Assembly (NCBI GenBank): GCA_030150795.1
Contig: JASLFF010000672.1
Coordinates: 1 to 5,854, forward strand
Reading direction: 5' to 3'
Length of the DNA stretch: 5,854 bases
DNA from: Terriglobales bacterium
GTDB taxonomy: Bacteria > Acidobacteriota > Terriglobia > Terriglobales > Gp1-AA117
The translations under genes and the position numbers were made by a program. Below are positions 1 through 3,869 of the stretch, piece by piece; the stretch's first letter is position 1, and each line of letters opens with the position of its first letter. The notes beneath the pieces were generated by a model. The model did not search any database and had not been told where the DNA came from. It saw only the letters and a program-made list of their open reading frames with translations.

Positions 1-600
1 CAAGACTCCATCCAAAATGTCGTGGCCTTCAACAACGTTATCCTGGTGCCCAGTACTCTCAGCATTCAGGGGATCGAGTTAGGCGGACCTACCGCCAATC
101 CCACGTGGCCCCTTGCGACCGGCAATGCCATATACAACAACTTTATTACGGATGGCCAACACTTCCAGGGAGGCGGCGCGGCACTATTCGCTCGAGACCA
201 GAATAATTTTACGGCAGAGAACAACGTGTTAATCGGGGGGCAAGCGGACATAAGTGTGGTAGAGGGCGGTTCGCTCTCCACGACAGGCATTAACCATGAG
301 CTCTATGATGACCTAAAAGCGGATTTCGGAGATCTGAACACTTTCCATTATCAAGCCAATTCACCGACCACCATTTTCACCACATGGCAGAGTGAATGCC
401 AATGCGATGCAAACTCACTTCTGGTGCCGGAATCACAGATCAACGCAGACAGTACGGGGCACTTGCAGACGGGATCAAAAGGCATTGGCCTTGGAGCGAA
501 CCTGACGAGCATAGCCACCGGTATGCTTGCGCCCCTGGCGAAGAACAAAGATGGATCTGCGCGACCCGCAACGGGAGCATGGAATGCGGGAGCCTATTAA
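1..600 (+). CDS. Right-handed parallel beta-helix (pectate-lyase-like) protein, C-terminal part only
   Basis: The frame is open from base 1, so this is the 3' part of a longer gene: 199 codons before the TAA at 598-600. The GTG at 22 is inside the open frame and is probably not the true start. The protein has spaced Asn-Asn pairs followed by hydrophobic residues (NNVI at about residue 11, NNFI at 46, NNVL at 74), resembling the asparagine ladder of right-handed parallel beta-helices. Its tail has the order WQ, DANS, a short HLQ..S segment, then RPATGAWNAGAY. This resembles the C-terminus of secreted beta-helix proteins of the 'choice-of-anchor Q' type, which commonly end in a G-x-W-D-I-G-A-Y-like motif. 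Such proteins are usually exported and often bind or cleave polysaccharides, but no catalytic residues can be identified here. An ECQC pair (Cys 133 and 135) interrupts the usual WQ..DANS spacing. The signal peptide and main helix lie outside the window. The fold is fairly secure; the function is unknown. Confidence 0.75.
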   Translation, partial: QDSIQNVVAFNNVILVPSTLSIQGIELGGPTANPTWPLATGNAIYNNFITDGQHFQGGGAALFARDQNNFTAENNVLIGGQADISVVEGGSLSTTGINHELYDDLKADFGDLNTFHYQANSPTTIFTTWQSECQCDANSLLVPESQINADSTGHLQTGSKGIGLGANLTSIATGMLAPLAKNKDGSARPATGAWNAGAY

Positions 601-625
601 TCGCCAAAGCAGGAATCGGTAGTCT

Positions 626-650
626 GGGCGAGACAGTCCGCCCATTTTTT
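626..650 (+). terminator. Rho-independent terminator after the beta-helix gene
   Basis: GGGCG at 626-630 pairs with CGCCC at 639-643. The stem can extend by two pairs (GA with TC) if A631 is bulged, leaving a three-base loop. A run of six T follows at 645-650. It lies 26 bases after the stop codon at 598-600, the expected place for an intrinsic terminator, and separates the beta-helix gene from the next plus-strand gene. Confidence 0.75.
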
Positions 651-682
651 ATATCGTATGTAATCACGAATGAGTTTGGTGC

Positions 683-710
683 TTGCTTCGCATGGGTTTC
701 CGTCTATTTT
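683..710 (+). promoter_or_regulatory. Weak candidate sigma70-type promoter for the nadV-like gene
   Basis: TTGCTT at 683-688 (3 of 6 matches to the -35 consensus) is followed after 16 bases by TATTTT at 705-710 (4 of 6 to the -10 consensus). Transcription would start near 717. That fits translation from the ATG at 769 but not from the ATG at 670. The match is poor, and the main argument is position: just after a terminator and upstream of a gene that needs its own promoter. Confidence 0.2.
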
Positions 711-768
711 GCGGGAAGACGCCGTTACCATTGCTTCTGCATCGCCCTGCATGAGACCATGCACTCTC

Positions 769-2178
769 ATGTTCAAAACTGAGTCGCGCGACTTTTTATC
801 GAGAAACCTGGTCCTGCAAACCGACAGCTATAAGTTCACGCACTGGAAGCAGTATCCACCGGGGACGCAATACGTTTACAGCTACCTAGAGTCACGCGGC
901 GGGATGTTTTCCCAGACGGTGTTCTTTGGCCTGCAATATTACCTGCTGAAATATCTTTGCGGCTCCGTGGTAACGGAAGAAGATGTGATGGAAGCACGGG
1001 AGTTTGTTGACAAGCACATTGGGCCGGGCATGTTCAACGTTGAAGGCTGGATGCATATTGTCCGGAATTTGGGCGGCAGGTTGCCGGTGGCGATTAAGGC
1101 GGTGCCGGAAGGCAGCGCTGTAAGCGTGCAGAACGTTCTGATGACGATTGAAAATACCGATCCTGCATGTTATTGGCTGACGAATTATCTGGAGACGCTG
1201 TTGCTGAAGGTGTGGTATCCGATTACGGTAGCGACGCTTTCACACGGAATCCGTAAAGTGATTTTGGACGCGCTGCACCGCTCGGGCGATCCTGCGCTGA
1301 TCGATTTCAAGCTGCATGACTTTGGCTACCGCGGAGTTTCCAGCGAAGAGACCGCCGGCATTGGAGCAGCGGCGCACCTGATCAACTTTAAGGGTACCGA
1401 TACGGTGGCTGGTATCCGCGTGCTGCAACAGTTTTATCAATCGCACGAGATGGAAGGCTTCAGCATTCCGGCAGCAGAACATTCTACGATTACGGCCTGG
1501 GGCCGCGAGAATGAAGATCTAGCTTACGAAAATATGCTGGCGCAATTTCCGCAGGGGCTGGTGGCCGTGGTAAGCGATTCCTATAACGTTTATGAAGCCT
1601 GCGAAAAGCTTTGGGGCACGCTGCTGCGAGAAAAAGTGGAGAACAGGCAGGGAACTCTGGTAGTGAGACCGGACTCAGGCAAGCCGCGCGAGGTGGTGCT
1701 GAAGGTGCTGGACATTCTGGGCGCGAAATTTGGCTATGAGACGAATGCGAAGGGATATCGCGTGCTGAATCCGAAGATACGCGTGATCCAGGGCGATGGC
1801 GTGAATTACTGGACGATCCAGGACGCGCTTACGGCGATGAACCGAGCGGGCTGGTCTGCGGACAACATTACGTTTGGCATGGGCGGCGCGCTGCTGCAAC
1901 AACTGAATCGCGACACGCAGCAATTTGCTTTCAAGTGTTCCAACGTGACAGTGAATGGCGAAGACCGCGACGTGTTCAAAGACCCCGTGGAAGGGCATGA
2001 CAAAGCTTCAAAGCGAGGACGGCTGGCGCTGCACTTTAAAGATGGAAAGTGGAGCACCGCGCGGTTGCGCCGGGGAGTGGAAGATCCAGACGATAGGCTG
2101 AAGCCGGTTTTTCGCGATGGAGAACTGCTGGTGGAGCAGAGCGTTCCGGAAGTGCGCAGGCGGTCAAGGCTCGGGTGA
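769..2178 (+). CDS. nadV: Nicotinamide phosphoribosyltransferase (NAMPT/NadV type)
   Basis: Cytoplasmic NAD-salvage enzyme joining nicotinamide and PRPP to give NMN, without prior deamidation. The 469-residue product resembles vertebrate NAMPT (491 residues) along its whole length. Numbering from the ATG at 769 and aligning from memory of human NAMPT, the active site is intact: TDSYK with Tyr21 (human Tyr18), HDFGYRG with Phe185 and Arg188 (Phe193, Arg196), KGTD with Asp211 (Asp219, the residue favouring nicotinamide over nicotinate), AEHST with catalytic His238 (His247), RPDSG with Arg300 and Asp302 (Arg311, Asp313), GG at 372-373 and Arg381 (Arg392). The frame is also open from ATGs at 670 and 751. 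The 769 start is preferred because it leaves about 16 residues before the conserved LQTDSYK block, much as in the family, whereas 670 adds 33 residues with no family counterpart. None of the three has a clear Shine-Dalgarno sequence. The gene appears to stand alone, convergent with the cox genes. Confidence 0.93.
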   Translation: MFKTESRDFLSRNLVLQTDSYKFTHWKQYPPGTQYVYSYLESRGGMFSQTVFFGLQYYLLKYLCGSVVTEEDVMEAREFVDKHIGPGMFNVEGWMHIVRNLGGRLPVAIKAVPEGSAVSVQNVLMTIENTDPACYWLTNYLETLLLKVWYPITVATLSHGIRKVILDALHRSGDPALIDFKLHDFGYRGVSSEETAGIGAAAHLINFKGTDTVAGIRVLQQFYQSHEMEGFSIPAAEHSTITAWGRENEDLAYENMLAQFPQGLVAVVSDSYNVYEACEKLWGTLLREKVENRQGTLVVRPDSGKPREVVLKVLDILGAKFGYETNAKGYRVLNPKIRVIQGDGVNYWTIQDALTAMNRAGWSADNITFGMGGALLQQLNRDTQQFAFKCSNVTVNGEDRDVFKDPVEGHDKASKRGRLALHFKDGKWSTARLRRGVEDPDDRLKPVFRDGELLVEQSVPEVRRRSRLG

Positions 2179-2239
2179 AAAATCGAGCGGGGAAAGCTGG
2201 CGGCTAATTTAGGCAGCTCATCAATATTTGAAGTTTCGT

Positions 2240-2265
2240 AAAAAAGCACAAGGCCCTTCTGGCCT
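2240..2265 (-). terminator. Candidate terminator for the cox operon (minus strand)
   Basis: AGGCC at 2251-2255 and GGCCT at 2261-2265 form a 5-base-pair stem with a 5-base loop. Read on the minus strand, the stem is followed after 5 bases by a run of six T (complement of A2240-2245). On the plus strand no T run follows, so it could serve only minus-strand transcripts. The stem is short and the gap to the T run is longer than usual, so the call is tentative. Confidence 0.35.
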
Positions 2266-2292
2266 ATCTCGCACGCTCTGCCCATTCACGCC

Positions 2293-2362
2293 AAAAATCA
2301 GACGTGACGGGACCCGAATGCGCGTGCTCGCGTGCGTCCGTCAGGATGACGAGTTTATTTTT
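2293..2362. terminator. Possible bidirectional terminator hairpin between convergent genes
   Basis: TGACGGGAC at 2305-2313 pairs with GTCCGTCA at 2336-2343 with one bulged G. Between them, two CGCG tetramers around TGCT can form an inner 4-base-pair stem. The structure is flanked on both sides: a run of five A at 2293-2297 (T on the minus strand) and a T-rich stretch at 2354-2362 on the plus strand. Both T tracts start several bases from the stem, seven on the minus strand and about ten on the plus strand, so efficiency is uncertain. Confidence 0.4.
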
Positions 2363-2371
2363 GAAATTGGC

Positions 2372-2836
2372 TTAGGTTCCAGTGGAGGAAGCAGGGTCGG
2401 ATGAACTGGTTTCAGCTTCCAGCGCTTTGAAAAAGCGTCCGGCAAGCATGTTAGCCGTGGCTTGAATCATGCGCTGTCCCACGCTGGCGATAAGGCCGCC
2501 GACGTTGACCTCGCCCGTGTACTCGATTTCAGTTGCGCCGCCAGCGTCTTTCAGGCTGAGTTCGCCTGAACCTTTTACGAATCCTGGCTGGCCTTTGCCT
2601 TCCACGACAAGCTTGTAGTGTTCTGGGGCAGTGATGTCCTTAAGAGAAACCGTGGCGGTGAAAACACCTTTTACCGGACCGACACCGGCAGTGAGTTTGG
2701 CTTTGTACTGGTTCTCATCTGTCTTCTCCATCTGCTCACAGCCAGGGATGCACTTCTGCAGGATCGCCGGATCAACCAGCGCGGCAAAGATGCGTTCACG
2801 GGGTGCGGTGATTTTCTGGGTGCCTTCAATCTTCAA
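2372..2836 (-). CDS. coxG: CoxG-like SRPBCC-family protein (CO dehydrogenase subunit G)
   Basis: A 154-residue protein when started at the TTG at 2836, which gives an N-terminus reading (M)KIEGTQKI, the usual start of CoxG proteins. AAAGG lies 7 bases upstream. The frame continues open to an ATG at 2917, but those 27 extra residues fall partly in the palindromic intergenic repeat and do not look like this family. CoxG-type features are PRERIF near the start, CIPGCE at 29-34, AGVGPVKG at 50-57, and a VGG..ASVGQRMI segment at 112-124 before an amphipathic helix and a short Ser/Pro/Thr-rich tail. Members have the START/Bet v 1-like SRPBCC fold with a hydrophobic cavity. In carboxidotrophs CoxG helps attach CO dehydrogenase to the cytoplasmic membrane. 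It is the last gene of the visible coxL-coxM-coxG series, so a role with this hydroxylase is inferred. The tail is shorter than in the best-studied CoxG. Confidence 0.88.
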   Translation of the reverse strand: MKIEGTQKITAPRERIFAALVDPAILQKCIPGCEQMEKTDENQYKAKLTAGVGPVKGVFTATVSLKDITAPEHYKLVVEGKGQPGFVKGSGELSLKDAGGATEIEYTGEVNVGGLIASVGQRMIQATANMLAGRFFKALEAETSSSDPASSTGT

Positions 2837-2843
2837 AAGAAAA

Positions 2844-2848
2844 CCTTT
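2844..2848 (-). promoter_or_regulatory. Ribosome binding site deciding the TTG start of coxG
   Basis: On the minus strand AAAGG occupies this site, 7 bases before the TTG at 2836. With the conserved KIEG start it supports TTG 2836 over the upstream in-frame ATG at 2917 and the GTG codons at 2854 and 2851. Confidence 0.6.
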
Positions 2849-2906
2849 CACCACAAGGTCGAAAAACCGATTTTCATGTGCTTGCGCGGGCCGAAGGCCC
2901 TGGATG

Positions 2907-2978
2907 ACAAAGGACACGAAGAATCACGAAGGAGTTTTGTGATCATTGGATTCCATCGTGTTCCTTCATGACCTTTGT
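2907..2978. repeat. 72-base imperfect palindrome in the coxM-coxG spacer
   Basis: The arms 2907-2935 and 2950-2978 are complementary at 23 of 29 positions by Watson-Crick pairing plus one G-T pair, with five mismatches, around a 14-base centre. The outermost ACAAAGG/CCTTTGT block is seven uninterrupted pairs. Each arm is itself built of short degenerate units of about 10 bases (ACAAAGG, CACGAAG, CACGAAGG). There is no reading frame in it that looks like a gene and no T run directly after it. The size, imperfect arms and position between two operon genes suggest a dispersed REP/MITE-like intergenic element; copies elsewhere cannot be seen from this window. Confidence 0.7.
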
Positions 2979-2990
2979 GGTTAAGCTTGT

Positions 2991-3854
2991 TTATTTTGCG
3001 CGGCCGATTGCAATTTCAATCGCACGACGTGTATAGACCGTGGCCAGTTGCTTACGGTATTCGGCTGAGGCGTAGAGATCGGAATTGACGTCGACTCCGT
3101 CAGCGGCGTGAACGCATGCACTACCGAGAGTTTTGGCGTCCAGGGTGTTGCCTTTGAGCGCGCTTTCAACTTTCGATGCTCGATACGCCTTGGGCGAGAC
3201 GCCAGTGATTCCAATGGCAGCCGATTGGCACTTGCCTCCGTCGAGAGACAGATTCACGGCGACGCCGACGACAGCGAATCCGGACGCGGGATGACGGACT
3301 TTGACGTAAGCCTGTGCAGGTTTACCTTTAGCGGCAGGGATGCGGATTTCACGGAGAATTTCTCCGGGCTGCAATGACGTGGTGAGCATTTCAACAAAGA
3401 AATCCGTGGCTTTGATTACGCGATCACCCTTGGCGCTGACGGCGACAAGCTCTGCATCGAGCGCGAGAATGGCGGCGGGCCAGTCAGCCGCGGGATCAGA
3501 GTGCGCCAGGCTTCCACCGATGGTGCCTTTGTTGCGCACCTGCATATCGCCAAGATGACTTGCGGTTTCAGGAAGAAGAGGACATGAGCGGCGCAGGACA
3601 TCGGATATTTCAATCTGGAAGTGAGTGGTCATGGCGCCGATGCGGAGCTGTCCACCTTCTTCCTTAATATAGGAGAGATCACGGATGCGGCCGAGATCGA
3701 TGAGCACCTTGGGCTGCATCAAGCGCAGCTTCATGGCGGGGAGAAGACTGTGTCCGCCGGCCAGAATCTTGGCGTCATCTTTGTGCTTGGCCAGGAGCGA
3801 GATTGCTTCGTCGAGGCTCTTGGCGGCGATGTAATCAAAACTTGCTGGGATCAT
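2991..3854 (-). CDS. coxM: CoxM-like FAD-binding medium subunit of a molybdenum hydroxylase
   Basis: A 287-residue flavoprotein subunit that takes electrons from the [2Fe-2S] subunit of a xanthine-oxidase-family enzyme and passes them on. The length is typical of the family. Both FAD-binding signatures are intact: AGGHS at residues 32-36 and TIGGS at 111-115, within QVRNKGTIGGSLAHSDPAAD. The N-terminal half is the FAD-binding domain (VAO/PCMH type). The C-terminal part, from about residue 178, with KVRHPASGFAVVGVAV, is the CODH flavoprotein C-terminal domain. The ATG at 3854 has AGGAG 6 bases upstream, lying in the 15-base gap after the coxL stop, so the two genes are almost certainly co-transcribed and perhaps translationally coupled. 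There is no iron-sulfur cysteine insert of the 4-hydroxybenzoyl-CoA reductase type. The subunit does not identify the substrate; that depends on the large subunit. Confidence 0.93.
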   Translation of the reverse strand: MIPASFDYIAAKSLDEAISLLAKHKDDAKILAGGHSLLPAMKLRLMQPKVLIDLGRIRDLSYIKEEGGQLRIGAMTTHFQIEISDVLRRSCPLLPETASHLGDMQVRNKGTIGGSLAHSDPAADWPAAILALDAELVAVSAKGDRVIKATDFFVEMLTTSLQPGEILREIRIPAAKGKPAQAYVKVRHPASGFAVVGVAVNLSLDGGKCQSAAIGITGVSPKAYRASKVESALKGNTLDAKTLGSACVHAADGVDVNSDLYASAEYRKQLATVYTRRAIEIAIGRAK

Positions 3855-3860
3855 GAGAAT

Positions 3861-3865
3861 CTCCT
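3861..3865 (-). promoter_or_regulatory. Shine-Dalgarno site of coxM in the coxL-coxM junction
   Basis: The minus strand reads AGGAG here, 6 bases before the ATG at 3854 and 4 bases after the coxL stop codon (TAA, 3872-3870). The tight arrangement fits translational coupling of the two subunits. Confidence 0.8.
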
Positions 3866-3869
3866 GCGC

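Larger units (their letters stand above)
2179..2371. other. Convergent intergenic region between nadV-like and coxG genes
   Basis: These 193 bases separate the stop codons of two converging genes. No coding potential is evident. The region contains two hairpin structures, at 2240-2265 and 2293-2362, described separately as terminator candidates. No tRNA, repeat array or insertion-sequence end is visible. Confidence 0.7.

Noticed and set aside
22..600. GTG at 22 as the true start of a 192-residue protein
   Set aside because: The frame is open to base 1, there is no ribosome binding site before the GTG, and the beta-helix pattern is already under way, so the gene almost certainly begins outside the window.
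396..782. 128-codon plus-strand ORF across the beta-helix gene end and the nadV leader
   Set aside because: It runs out of frame through a well-supported gene and through the terminator, and its product resembles no family.
1806..2285. 159-codon minus-strand ORF opposite the 3' part of nadV
   Set aside because: It is antisense to conserved NAMPT sequence, has Ser/Arg-rich low-information content and no recognisable domain.
2888..2900. GGGCC-GAA-GGCCC hairpin upstream of coxG as a terminator
   Set aside because: A perfect 5-base-pair stem, but no T run follows on either strand. It may be part of the neighbouring repeat or of the coxG leader, but nothing supports termination.
2618..2971. Plus-strand ORFs over coxG and the coxM-coxG spacer
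   Set aside because: The minus strand here encodes a clear CoxG. The plus-strand products have no family features and run through the palindrome.
2907..2978. CRISPR-like array from the repeated CACGAAGG units
   Set aside because: The units are about 10 bases, degenerate and inverted rather than direct repeats with spacers, and no cas gene is present.
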